Shown: in pieces, positions 50,628 through 61,089 of the stretch | Position numbering within the stretch: the first letter of the stretch is position 1 | Layout of the letters: every line of letters starts with the position of its first letter | DNA from: Spongilla lacustris | Taxonomy: Eukaryota; Porifera; Demospongiae; Spongillida; Spongillidae | Direction of reading: 5' to 3' | DNA: 64,000 nt | NCBI GenBank assembly: GCA_949361645.1 | Contig: OX442434.1 | Coordinates: 4,404,788 to 4,468,787, forward strand | Notes under the pieces: model-generated | Databases searched by the model: none | What the model was told of the DNA's origin: nothing | The model's input: only the letters and a program-made list of their open reading frames with translations | Program-made: the position numbers and the translations under genes

Positions 50628-50903
50628 ATGTCGCAAAAAACGCCCTACCAAGGAAAGAGCAGGGTATATGGATACTTTCGCTGCGACAGCTGCAGCCATT
50701 CGTGGGAAAGTGGAAACTCGTGGGCCAATATGGGTCAGGAATGCAAGACTTGTAATGTCATGGTATACCCGCACCATCAGAGACCTTTGAACCGCCCAAA
50801 TCCAGACGCTGACGAAGACAACTACGACTCTGGCAAGCCGCATCTGAGTGACCTGTGCGAGAAGTGCCAGAGACTTGGTCGCAACTGTAGGGAACGACGA
50901 TAG
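50628..50903 (+). CDS. ZCCHC24-like 3CxxC zinc-binding protein, 91 residues
   Basis: A single-exon gene. It opens TPYQGKSRVYGYFRCDSC, then WESGNSWANMGQECKTC and VYPHHQRPLNRP, and closes HLSDLCEKCQRLGRNCRER. CxxC pairs at CDSC, CKTC and CEKC plus the later Cys form the zinc-binding fold shared by ZCCHC24 and ZAR1-like 3CxxC proteins, where WMSGNSWANMGQ-like and YPHKQRPL-like blocks are conserved. Vertebrate ZCCHC24 carries a long N-terminal extension that is absent here, so this is close to the bare domain. RNA binding is the family's proposed role. The frame is intact with a usable upstream TATA. Confidence 0.86.
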   Translation: MSQKTPYQGKSRVYGYFRCDSCSHSWESGNSWANMGQECKTCNVMVYPHHQRPLNRPNPDADEDNYDSGKPHLSDLCEKCQRLGRNCRERR

Positions 50904-51414
50904 TAGTATTTATCATGCATAAGCATGTACATTATATATTTATATTTTATTGTCCTTTGTATATATATAATTGAATGTGTATTATGCAGATGATGAATAC
51001 ATGTAAATAGCGCCAGCAGTGGCGCGAGTATTCATAGACGGGGTTCTACCTTGTACACCACATATACATGTATGTTGAATTTATTCTAAGAACACGCAGT
51101 ATAATATTCACGCTTTATGCAGTATATAGCTTGAGAACGTATTCATATACATGCATGAACACTCATCACCAGCTTCCTACGAATTGTATGCATTAGTTAG
51201 AACATGGATAACATATTCAGAATGCGCGGAATTGATAAATTGTTGTGGTTTGTACATTCGCGTATACTCCCGGATAACTGCCATAGAAATATACGGCCGT
51301 GCGGCTTTTCCCTTGATTGTTAATAACCAACTTAATAGGGTACAACTTTTGTGCTATCAGATTATGATTTAGCTGAAACAACAGCCTTGTATTGAAAATT
51401 TTCGAGCTATAGGT

Positions 51415-51518
51415 GGGAAATCAGCACTTTCCATAGAAATGCATGGAAAATCAACTTTGTACTTGTGTTGTCAGCACTTTCCATAGAGATGCATGGAAAA
51501 TCAACTTTGTACTTGTGA
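51415..51518 (+). repeat. About 51-bp direct duplication
   Basis: TCAGCACTTTCCATAGAAAT and its following CATGGAAAATCAACTTTGTA phrase occur twice in succession with one or two differences. Confidence 0.85.
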
Positions 51519-51567
51519 GTCACAATCGTGAATCGACGGTGTCCTCCCATTCACACCTGAGTTCCAA

Positions 51568-51601
51568 CATAGATTAATAACCTTAAGGTTATTAATCTAT
51601 G
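51568..51601. repeat. Perfect 34-bp palindrome
   Basis: CATAGATTAATAACC then TTAA then its complement, with no spacer. It lies close to a poly(C) tract (51714-51740). Confidence 0.95.
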
Positions 51602-51920
51602 GTTCCAACGAGAAAGAAAATGAGTACTTAGTGTGGAAGTAAGTTGTCCACACACCAGGTCGTTTGTATGATCAGTACACAACCAGAAAAAGGCCTCAGC
51701 ACGCGCTGTACGCCCCCCCCCCCCCCCCCCCCCCCCCCCCTTGTACACGCTTGATATTTAATTTTGAAGTGTTATGATGTAAATGCTCATAACTTATTAA
51801 CCACAAGTTATTTTTTCAACGAATCAGGTTGTGAGTATAGCTGGGTTAACTGACTATCAGAGAAAATCAAAAGTTTTAAAACCACTATGGTTTTTGAGGT
51901 CAATAACCTCTACTGTTGCG

Positions 51921-52147
51921 ATCCTGATTTAAGGATGGTGTCAATCCTTAAATAAGGATGTGCCACTTCATCCCTGTTTTAAAATATGTACATTGATCAT
52001 ATTGGCATCATTTACAGTTTTTTATGGAGGCTAATCAGTATACAATTGACCAATAGCATTTATATTATCTAATTTGCTTGGTTAGCAATAGTATGCAATG
52101 CAAAAGATGATCCTTATTTAAGGATAATGACATCCTTAAATAAGGAT
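51921..52147. mobile_element. Twin-hairpin element, probable MITE
   Basis: Two copies of the hairpin ATCCTTATTTAAGGAT ... ATCCTTAAATAAGGAT, each with a 6- to 7-nt loop, stand at the ends of a 227-bp AT-rich segment. The second hairpin is perfect; the first has one mismatch. Confidence 0.6.
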
Positions 52148-52149
52148 TT

Positions 52150-54090
52150 TTCCCTGGAGATTAAACATTAATATCCATACCAGACAAATATCGTTGCTCT
52201 TCGAAAAAGTTCCAGTACTAGTAACGTGGTCACTAAGAAGGTGTTGATTTTAATACTACACTGACGGCCCGAAGCTAGAATAATGCAATGTATTGCAGCA
52301 CGTGATCAGTTTCCAATCCCTTCCGTATAATATCTATGACCTAATCAATGTGTATTCAGCTGCTGAAAATTCTTCTATTAGTTTAGATTCAGATTTTGTG
52401 GGCCCCCAGAATAAGAGATCATCTATTTATTTTTTTGTAGTGATATGAAAATAAAAATAAAACTGAAATCACCTATAGTACAGATTTTGGCCATTTGATT
52501 TTTAAATTGTTTGGGTCACAAGGACTACAAGTGTAGGATCCAATTAGCGTCATCATGTTGACACTGCTGCCGGTTTGCGGCTGGACACAATTCAGGAATG
52601 GTGTAAAATAACTTTATTTTTATAGCTCATTATAGATCGTACTTTTTGTGACCCACATTTCACGCTTTTTTTTTTCAAGTAATACTTTTGAGATCATTTG
52701 TTCTTTCGTACCCCCTACCATCGCATTAAATAAAATTACCAATGCGCACGACCTACAATATTACTCGATTCGCCGCGCATCATTTTTATATGTCCATGTG
52801 ATTGAGAGGGGGTACATTGATCGTGTGTAGCAAAGACGACGAAAATAGGATTTATAGGTCAGCGAATTATAAACATCAACGAGACAGATCAAAAGGCATA
52901 ATTAGAACAAGCCACAATTTAGTTTTACAACCCCATAGCTACAAACAAAGTTCAGGAGCGATGCAGGGTGTGCATGTGGGGCACCTGATAAGAAACCACG
53001 GCGTTCAAATCAATCAAATCAGAGTTAAAGCAGATTTACACTTGGTATTCTACTAACAACATTCATGCACCCATGCACTCTGTTATTGAATTACATGATG
53101 CGAGAGGGGGGAGGGGGGGGGGGGGGGAAGTGTGTTTTTGGCCTGATGCAGAGGCTTTGGCCTAGTGGTAGACTGCTCAGCGCTTCAGTTCCGTTACGAA
53201 CCTTCGGCTTCGTGTACCGGTAACTTGATGTAAGTATTGGGATAGCGCTCTTCCACTGATTGGCAAAGCCCCATGCAGCAATATATAATGCACACCTAAA
53301 AAATAGAATCATAGACCATTATTGGAACCCATAAGTATGTTTTTAGTCCGGTAAAACTGAGGGAACAGTGTTTTCGATACAGACGCCATGTTTTATATGG
53401 TTTTGTGTTAGGTGAGCCACTTCGCTTTGCGCAATTTCTATATGTACATTACTAGGATGTGCAATTAGACTATAGCAAGTGTATTTGGATAGAGCCTTCG
53501 AAAAACTGCAGACGCTTAGAAAGCTCAGACAACAGAGATAATGCTCACTCGTTCCCACACTCAAACCTTTAAAAAGATATGATTCACTCAGATAAGAGCA
53601 ATGTATCTTTGAAGCTGTTATGAAAAGAACCAGGAGAAGACAAGTTAGAAATTTTCTGCCATTTTTTGGTATTATGAAATTCTAAGTTTGATGTAAAGTT
53701 ATGCTGAACCCATGCAAATTTCAATCTTGAGCTAACTTGAAACTTTTAAGTGTGCATGCTATTGCCCAGGTTATAAATTGAATCAATTTGTCTAAATACC
53801 CAATATATACTCCAGATAGAATGCTTAGTACTGTGTTGAAGCATGTGGCTGTAGTGTATTTATGTATGTGATTATTAACGACATTTAACTGCGAGACTGA
53901 AATTTTTGCACCACTCATAAATCATCATATGCTATAAATTAAATGTGTCTATAAATAAACAGTACTGTAACTATGTTGCATACATAGATAGAACATCAAT
54001 GCTGCGTGTATTATTATGATGGATGACTGACTGATGTGTGCTTGGAGTACACACATCCAAACATCTCTCCATGCAGTGAGCCCAGTGTTA
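52150..54090. other. AT-rich stretch with no gene; possible tRNA-derived SINE at 53150-53290
   Basis: Frames here lack motifs. At 53154-53180 TTTGGCCTAGTGGTAGACTG resembles a Pol III A box, and 53197-53210 a weak B box. The following unique tail reads like SINE sequence. A poly(G) run lies at 53107-53128. Confidence 0.35.
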
Positions 54091-54091
54091 G

Positions 54092-54480
54092 CCTCGTCCC
54101 CATGAGGCCCTGTTTTTTTATCAGTTGCGGGGGCGAAAACAGGGCCTGGTATACACTGGCAGTGTCCTAGCGCGCATGCGCTACCATTACCAATACGCTA
54201 GGTAATCGCATACTGTTGTAATTTTTGTTTGTAAACCTTTCCGTACACCATCTCGTTCTCAGCGTAAACTCTTCCTCGTCCCAGACTGTCGTATATCTAA
54301 AGTTTCGTACGTCTACTTATTATGCACCTATCAATGTCAACCCCGTCCCCCCCCCGTACGGGCTTAGGTGGGAGATATCGGGGATTTGAAATTGTATTAA
54401 TTCAAACTGCCCGACCCTGGGGGCGATTTGACAATCAATCTACCCGTACCATACGAGTCGGGGAATGGCGTCGCGGATAT
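54092..54480 (+). repeat. Left inverted repeat of the composite element
   Basis: About 390 bp pairing with 59337-60112 minus the 348-bp foldback insert. It contains CGCATGCGCTA (partly palindromic) and CCGTACGGGC-type GC-rich blocks. Confidence 0.82.
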
Positions 54481-55565
54481 ACAAAAGCGTATGTATATAA
54501 TAATAACTTTATAAGTCATATTATATTTATAAATTCACTCCATATCCAAAGGACTGCCTGCATGATAACAAATCTACGAAGCGAAGGACTACAGCACAGT
54601 ACAGCACTGCGAAGCAGGCTGAGATGCATGTATACATTTACGAACGTAGCAGCTACATCGAACATAGCAGCTTAGTACATGCATGTACAGGCATTTCTGT
54701 CTCAGAGTTTATTTTGGCTATTTTTGTAAACCTGACTGATGGCTAAATCCATGTGCGACACTGTATGATACATTGAGTGTATGCGCGCGGCATTTTTACA
54801 TTTAAAAACTAAAGATCTTTTTATTCTAGGCCTTAATTCTGAACTCTAAATCACATTCTGGTCCCCCATGGATGCAATTAACCCATCACTTTTGTTATTC
54901 AAGTTTTAAAAAATTATAAATGTTAGACAATGAGGAGGGCTATACAATGTTTGCATGTGTAGGTCTCTGATTTTGGTTTTTCAGCAAGGTTTTCACAGGA
55001 GGGTCATTCCAAAAACGTTTTTACCACCCTAGTGTCAAATCTGCATTATATTACCCATATTTAGTATCCACTTAGAAATATACACTTTCACAATATAATT
55101 GTATACCCTATCACTCTTTGTTTACCAGATACACTGCCTTGAATAATTAATTTTCCCCCCTTTTTTGTTTGCTTTGAATGACTACTGCTTCCCCCTTACA
55201 GTGAGCATGCTCATTTTTTGTGCACAAGAGGAAGGGTTTTATGGGAACACACCCTTGAGCATGCAAATGCACATTGTTTGTCATAAGGGGGAGTGGCAAT
55301 ACATTCATTTAGCATAAGGTTGTAACATTGCCAAGAATAAGAAAAAAACTAGGACACCATTCTTTGTTTGCTAGATAGCTGCCAACCGTTAACAGCTTTC
55401 TGTGAATTCAACTTTTTGGGATACTGATCACATGGTCTGGGATTTTGATTTTAAGTCAGGCTGCCATATTTAATCTCCCTTTTGCATTCATATCAATTGC
55501 ATTCTTGAATTGCTTTTATGAAAACAGAACAACCACAAAGTCACAGAACAATCAAAACAGACACT

Positions 55566-56420
55566 TCACAGTTTACTCAACCTTGCTGTTAGTTTCTCAC
55601 AGGCTTCCTGCATCTCTACTTTGTATGTACATATCTTCCTGTAGCAGTTTGCTGTAACACAAGTCAGAACATCTGACAGGTCTACATCCAGCATGTCCTC
55701 CTGCTCGGGGTACACAAAGGAGGGTGCTGGGATGCAGGGGTGTAAAAATGTAACAGTTATGCAACATTCAGCCTCATGCTCAGCAACAAAACAGCCAAGC
55801 CGCATTGTTCGTTGTACGCAACAGTCACATAACCACCAATTGTTATGGCTAGTGATGGTCCACTGCATACATCAACCCGTTCTCTTCTTGACACCCTACT
55901 GGAAGAAAACAGCTTCACCTCAGAAATAGGGAAGTTTTTGAGTGCTGCTGCTCTAATTCTTTGGTTTCAAGGTCATGTTCTTTGCTTTCCAAAAACTGAA
56001 ACTCCCATACCTTTGATGTTGTTAAGAGCAAATTGGTATAGATCTTGAGCTGACAGAATGTGGTCCTTTGTAGGCATGTTGCAGGCTTGCTTTTGTTGCT
56101 AGTCGCTTAAGAGTCCTCCCAGCACCATCTCCAGCACTTTTGCCATGGGAGGTGGCAAAAAAGTGCCACTCTGCAGGCACTCCAAAATCAGCTTCATGAC
56201 TGCACAGATTCAAGAAATTCTTGCAATTTTTGTATTGTGCAGCGCATCCATCAGAAATGTAGAATATCTTCTGTGGTCTTCTACCTTGCCTTCTTTTGGT
56301 CAAGAGCGTGATCAGCTTCTTTTGGAACATGTGAACTGCAACAGTGTCATGTTGTGTGCTCTCTGAAATGATGATGTAACACAGGTGACACAGTTCTCCT
56401 TTTTCCCTGTAATAGCACAC
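55566..56420 (-). pseudogene. Transposase-like protein, C-terminal part (left arm)
   Basis: From about 56420 the minus frame encodes GELCHLCYIIISESTQHDTV, then IFYISDGCAAQYKNCKNFLN (an acidic D-G motif typical of a DDE-like core), then FGVPAEWHFFATSHGKSAGD and LKRLATKASLQ. After frameshifts (56022 to 55868) it continues VQRTMRLGCFVAEHEAECCI, FLHPCIPAPSFVYPEQEDML and stops at 55566. Proteins with this SDGCAAQYKN...AEWHFFATSHGK arrangement are frequent in invertebrate genomes and look transposon-borne, but I cannot name the superfamily. Confidence 0.6.
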
Positions 56421-56584
56421 AAATGGGTGTATAGTTGCGGACCCGTTATTCCAATGGACAGACTATACAGCGTCTTGCACTACAAAAGAAAAATTCTCAG
56501 AAAAGTCTGCAATGATGAGAATAACGGGTCCATTGGAATAACAGGTCCGCAACTATACACCCATTTGTGTGCTATTACAGGGAG

Positions 56585-57422
56585 AAAGGAGAACTGTGTC
56601 ACCTGTGTTACATCATCATTTCAGAGAGCACACAACTTGACACTGTTGCAGTTCACATGTTCCAAAAGAAGCTGATCACGCTCTTGACCAAATAAAGGCA
56701 AGGTAGAAGACCACAGAAGATACTCTACATTTCTGATGGATGCGCTGCACAATACAAAAATTGCAAGAATTTCTTGAATCTGTGCAGTCATGAAGCTGAT
56801 TTTGGAGTGCCTGCAGAGTGGCACCTTTTTTGCCACCTCCCATGGCAAAAGTGCTGGAGATGGTGCTGGGAGGACTCTTAAGCGACTAGCAACAAAAGCA
56901 AGCCTGCAACATGCCTACAAAGGACCACATTCTGTCAGCTCAAGATCTATACCAATTTGCTCTTAACAACATCAAAGGTATGGGAGTTTCAGTTTTTGGA
57001 AAGCAAAGAACATGACCTTGAAACCAAAGAATTAGAGCAGCAGCACTCAAAAACTTCCCTATTTCTGAGGTGAAGCTGTTTTCTTCCAGTAGGGTGTCAA
57101 GAAGAGAACGGGTTGATGTATGCAGTGGACCATCACTAGCCATAACAATTGGTGGTTATGTGACTGTTGCGTACAACGAACAATGCGGCTTGGCTGTTTT
57201 GTTGCTGAGCATGAGGCTGAATGTTGCATAACTGTTACATTTTTACACCCCTGCATCCCAGCACCCTCCTTTGTGTACCCCGAGCAGGAGGACATGCTGG
57301 ATGTAGACCTGTCAGATGTTCTGACTTGTGTTACAGCAAACTGCTACAGGAAGATATGTACATACAAAGTAGAGATGCAGGAAGCCTGTGAGAAACTAAC
57401 AGCAAGGTTGAGTAAACTGTGA
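56585..57422 (+). pseudogene. Transposase-like protein, C-terminal part (right arm)
   Basis: The mirror copy of the left-arm gene. The ISDGCAAQYKNCKNFLN block is present but an upstream TAA (about 56693) and a one-base change near 56826 break the frame. The last 100 codons (57120-57422) are identical to the left-arm C-terminus. Confidence 0.6.
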
Positions 57423-57955
57423 AGTGTCTGTTTTGATTGTTCTGTGACTTTGTGGTTGTTCTGTTTTCATAAAAGCAATTCAAGAATGCAATTGATATGA
57501 ATGCAAAAGGGAGATTAAATATGGCAGCCTGACTTAAAATCAAAATCCCAGACCATGTGATCCGTATCCCAAAAAGTTGAATTCACAGAAAGCTGTTAAC
57601 GGTTGGCAGCTATCTAGCAAACAAAGAATAGTGTCCTAGTTTTTTTCTTATTCTTGGCAATGTTACAACCTTATGCTAAATGAATGTATTGCCACTCCCC
57701 CTTATGACAAACAATGTGCATTTGCATGCTCAAGGGTGTGTTCCCATAAAACCCTTCCTCTTGTGCACAAAAAATGAGCATGCTCACTGTAAGGGGGAAG
57801 CAGTAGTCATTCAAAGCAAACAAAAAAGGGGGGAAAATTAATTATTCAAGGCAGTGTATCTGGTAAACAAAGAGTGATAGGGTATACAATTATATTGTGA
57901 AAGTGTATATTTCTAAGTAGATATTAAATATGGGTAATATAATGCAGATTAGACA

Positions 57956-58628
57956 CTAGGGTGGTAAAAACGTTTTTGGAATGACCCAGGATGCACTTAA
58001 CCAGTTTGAGCAGCTATCACATGCTATCCAAAACTCTCCTTCATCCTCTGCATATGCCACCCCAGGTAGTACAGTTGTATGCATCCTGGTTACAAAGAGT
58101 ATCATTGTGTTTCCTTGAGACATCAGCTCTGTTGCATGTGCTATTCTTCTTTCTTTGTCTCGTACTTGCTGCCTTTGCAAGTCCTCGTTTCTGGTTAGTG
58201 ATGACCTCCTTAAGATGATTAATCCATAATCGAACCTCATCACAAGACAGAAGGGTTTCCTTTGCTGCCATATTGATCATTTCATCAGAGATTGAAGATT
58301 CACTTTTGCACAATTCAGTGAAGTACTCTTTCAGAATTAATGATGGGGGTACCACCACACTCCGGTCACCATTAATAACATCCCCATTACAGAATCCGCC
58401 CTTACATGTCATACAGCAAGTATTTCTCCATGGCCTATTGGGGTCCTTTGAAGGCCAAGGCAAATATGACAGTAAAGGTCCCCCAGGATACCAGGAGAAT
58501 GTGAGCTCTTCATTCTTGCCTTCCTGAGCTGCTTTGCATCTTGGGTGGGGACATTGAGGCTGATAAGAGCACATTAGATAGAAAATTGTGGGCGACCTTT
58601 CACCATATGGTTGTTTTGGACATTCCAA
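57956..58628 (-). pseudogene. Cys-rich transposon protein with a broken PHD-like finger
   Basis: The minus frame 58628-58041 begins MECPKQPYGERSPTIFYLMC, with C..C..C pairs (CSYQPQCPHPRC), WYPGGPLLSYLPWPSKDPNR, and CCMTCKGGFCNG; a helical stretch SCDEVRLWINHLKEV follows. The C-terminal zinc finger reads on in another frame (VAYAEDEGEFWIACDSCSNW) between about 58060 and 57990, so a frameshift disrupts it. It points the same way as the left-arm protein and was probably the N-terminal part of the same gene before the palindrome formed. Confidence 0.55.
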
Positions 58629-58988
58629 ACATCTTGAAAGTGGTAAAAGAGATCTGCATGGGTGTTGCTTTTCTTTAATTGGCTTCCTTTCATAAAGGTC
58701 ACATAATAATTGTTTATGTCCTGATAGAGCTCAGAGTTGGATCCTTGAACAAGTTTTATTCTAGTTGTTCCAAAAGAACACCCATCAGAATTCTAAAGAA
58801 CAGATTGATGTGGAAATGCATAAGTATCAAACCCACCATCAGTCTTGTACAAACAAAAACAGACATACACAAGTAGTGAATATCACTAAGGCTGGGCACT
58901 TTCTGGGAAAAGTTTACACAAACGCAACCATTTGGCCCTGATGACGCGATTTAAACACCAGCACATAAATGCATGTCACTTATGTTCT

Positions 58989-59303
58989 TCAATAATATAC
59001 GTTGCCCATCGAATCACTCACCACTTCATTTGAATTTGTAGTTATTTCCACTACGACTTCACTTGAGGCCGAACCACGTATATTGAATACAAAACTATCA
59101 TCTGCTCTATACAGTATATACCTGTTGCAGACGTAATACTTGAACAACACTTTTGTCCTCAATTTGTCGGTTTTGTAGGTCCACATAGAATATGCGGCCT
59201 CCCCAGTTCTGATCAACTCTTGAATCAAGATGTTCTCGCCTGCTTCGATAATGTCGCTAAAAGTTTCTCTGATACTTTGTTCTAAATTTTGTTCTTCCGT
59301 CAT
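58989..59303 (-). CDS. Unidentified 104-codon ORF of the composite element
   Basis: ATG at 59303, stop at 58989. Acidic, with MTEEQNLEQSIRETFSDIIE at the start, an aromatic middle (MWTYKTDKLRTKVLFKYYVC) and a Ser/Val-rich end. It lies just inside the right inverted repeat and may be the first exon of the element's gene. No family recognised. Confidence 0.4.
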   Translation of the reverse strand: MTEEQNLEQSIRETFSDIIEAGENILIQELIRTGEAAYSMWTYKTDKLRTKVLFKYYVCNRYILYRADDSFVFNIRGSASSEVVVEITTNSNEVVSDSMGNVYY

Positions 59304-59336
59304 ACAAATGATGCGTCGATTCTCACCATCGCTTTT

Positions 59337-60112
59337 TTAATACCTGAGCGGTACGGGTATTTGACAATACTGCTGCATAAAATGTAATAATTTCATGTCA
59401 AATGCCCGTATATATTCAAACTGCCCGGGTCCTAAAGTACACTCCGCGTCAAATAATTTCAAATCCCCCGATATCTCCGACCCTGTCCCCGTACGGGCGG
59501 GGGACGGGGTTGACATTGATAGGTGCATTACTAACTAGTTACCACCCCTGCTCCTTGGACCACCTCTACGATTGGTACGTGTAGGCTGGCCACCTCACGC
59601 TACTTGCCATCTTTAGCCGAAGCCACAATGTTGACAACCTATTTGTACTCTCGTGGTGCGAACTCATTGGAACTACCCTACATTTGGAAAACTGTTGGTG
59701 ACGAGGTATCGACGGACAAGGCCTTTGTGCCAAGTTTAGGGTATTTCCAATGAGTGCGCACCACAAGAGTACAAGTAGTTTGTCAGCATTGTGGCTTCGG
59801 CTAAAGATGGCAAGTAGCGTGAGGTAGCCAGCCTACACGTACCAATCGTAGAGGTATGAACTTGGTCCAAGGAGCAGGGGTAGTAAGTCGACGTACGAAA
59901 CTCTAGATATACGACAGTCTGGGACGAGGAAGAGTTTACGCTGAGAACGAGATGGTGTACGGAAAGGTTTACAAACAAAAATTACAACAGTATGCGATTA
60001 CCAAGCGTATTGGTAATGGCTAGCGCATGCGCGCTAGGACCCTGCCAGTATATACCAGGCCCTGTTTTTCGCCCCCGCAACTTATAAAAAAAACAGGACC
60101 TGGGGACGAGGG
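59337..60112 (-). repeat. Right inverted repeat of the composite element, interrupted
   Basis: Pairs with 54092-54480, but is split by the foldback insert at 59539-59886. Confidence 0.82.
59539..59886. mobile_element. 348-bp foldback element nested in the right inverted repeat
   Basis: Its arms are inverted (TTACCACCCCTGCTCCTTGG at the left; its near-complement with TAGTAA at the right) and continue through ACGTGTAGGCTGGC and AGATGGCAAGTAGCGTGAGG-type phrases. The equivalent left repeat (54309-54325) reads straight through, proving an insertion. Confidence 0.85.
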
Positions 60113-60274
60113 TAATGTCAAGCAAGCTTTAATTACTATCATTCCAGACTTTTCACTTGCCGCTAAATTAATACATGGCAAATCATTTACTTACACCAAG
60201 GGGGCAAGATTAGATGCTTCCTTGATGTTACAATCAAACATTCGTCTTCAACGACAATGGATACACAATAACAT

Positions 60275-60959
60275 CTATTTAGTCACTTCAAAGTTGTAGT
60301 TCTGTCCATAATTATTGTCCCAAAATGTCATACTTTGTTCAATGGCCCAGTAGTAGTATAGTGCAAAATGGATGGGTGATGACTTCTCTGCTGGAATTTC
60401 AAATTGAAACATTTCCATACCTTCATGTGCACCACTGGTCATTACATCAGCCTGTGTATCATGGTATGTGGCCCAATCATCATTGGACCATCGTACCATG
60501 ACCTTCCAGCTTCCTTGTGAGGCTGCAGTAGCACAACACCGATGATGGTGTGATCACTAACACACACCTCCTTCAACGTTATGCCTATACTCTTTTGCCC
60601 TTGTTATGATGTCATCAGGAGTGGCATAGAGATGATGCTGTTTAACAGGCTGCATGGAAGGAAGTAAGAGAAAGGAGAGGGAGTGGGTGCAGGTGATGAT
60701 ATGAAGTATACACACACTAATACCTGTAATGAGGTAGATTCTTTACAGCTGGGATCAACAAGAGCAGATTTGGTTGTGGTTACTGCAAATCAAAGAATGA
60801 ACAGACATGTACATGTACATGCACCCACTTAAAATACCTTGACTCGTCAGTGACTTGATTTGTGAATCCAAGGACTGACCCTGATGGTGTGACAACAATC
60901 AACCACACACACACGCACACACACACACGCACACACACACACACACGCACACACACACA

Positions 60960-60994
<35 letters not shown>

Positions 60995-61051
60995 ACACAC
61001 ATGCACACACACATGCATACATATCGTGTGAAGGAACAGTAGGATGAATCA

Positions 61052-61089
<38 letters not shown>

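Larger units (their letters stand above)
55001..57987. repeat. 3-kb palindrome, arms about 1.46 kb, 68-bp centre
   Basis: 55001-56459 is the reverse complement of 56528-57987 with only scattered substitutions and small indels. The non-repeated centre is 56460-56527. Differences include a base change that creates a stop in the right arm (ACCAAATAAAGG against ACCAAAAGAAGG) and a one-base shift near 56826, so the arms are two real, slightly diverged copies. Confidence 0.93.
54092..60112. mobile_element. 6-kb inverted-repeat-bounded composite element
   Basis: Ends are long inverted copies: 54092-54315 against 59890-60112, both starting CCTCGTCCCCA, with a TTGCGGGGGCGAAAA phrase and a CAGGGCCTGGTATA phrase. 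The homology resumes inside (54320-54440 against 59340-59527, from ATGCACCTATCAATGTCAAC). The interruption on the right is a foldback insertion (59539-59886). The interior holds three minus-strand transposon-type frames and a 3-kb palindrome. Flanks are TTA/GTAA without an exact duplication. I do not recognise the superfamily. It seems to be a DNA transposon enlarged by an inverted duplication and a nested insertion. Confidence 0.72.

Noticed and set aside
60530..60600. Frameshift in the PPP1R3-like gene, suggesting a pseudogene
   Set aside because: A short GT-AG intron restores a single frame and makes the total coding length divisible by three, so a functional gene is the simpler reading.
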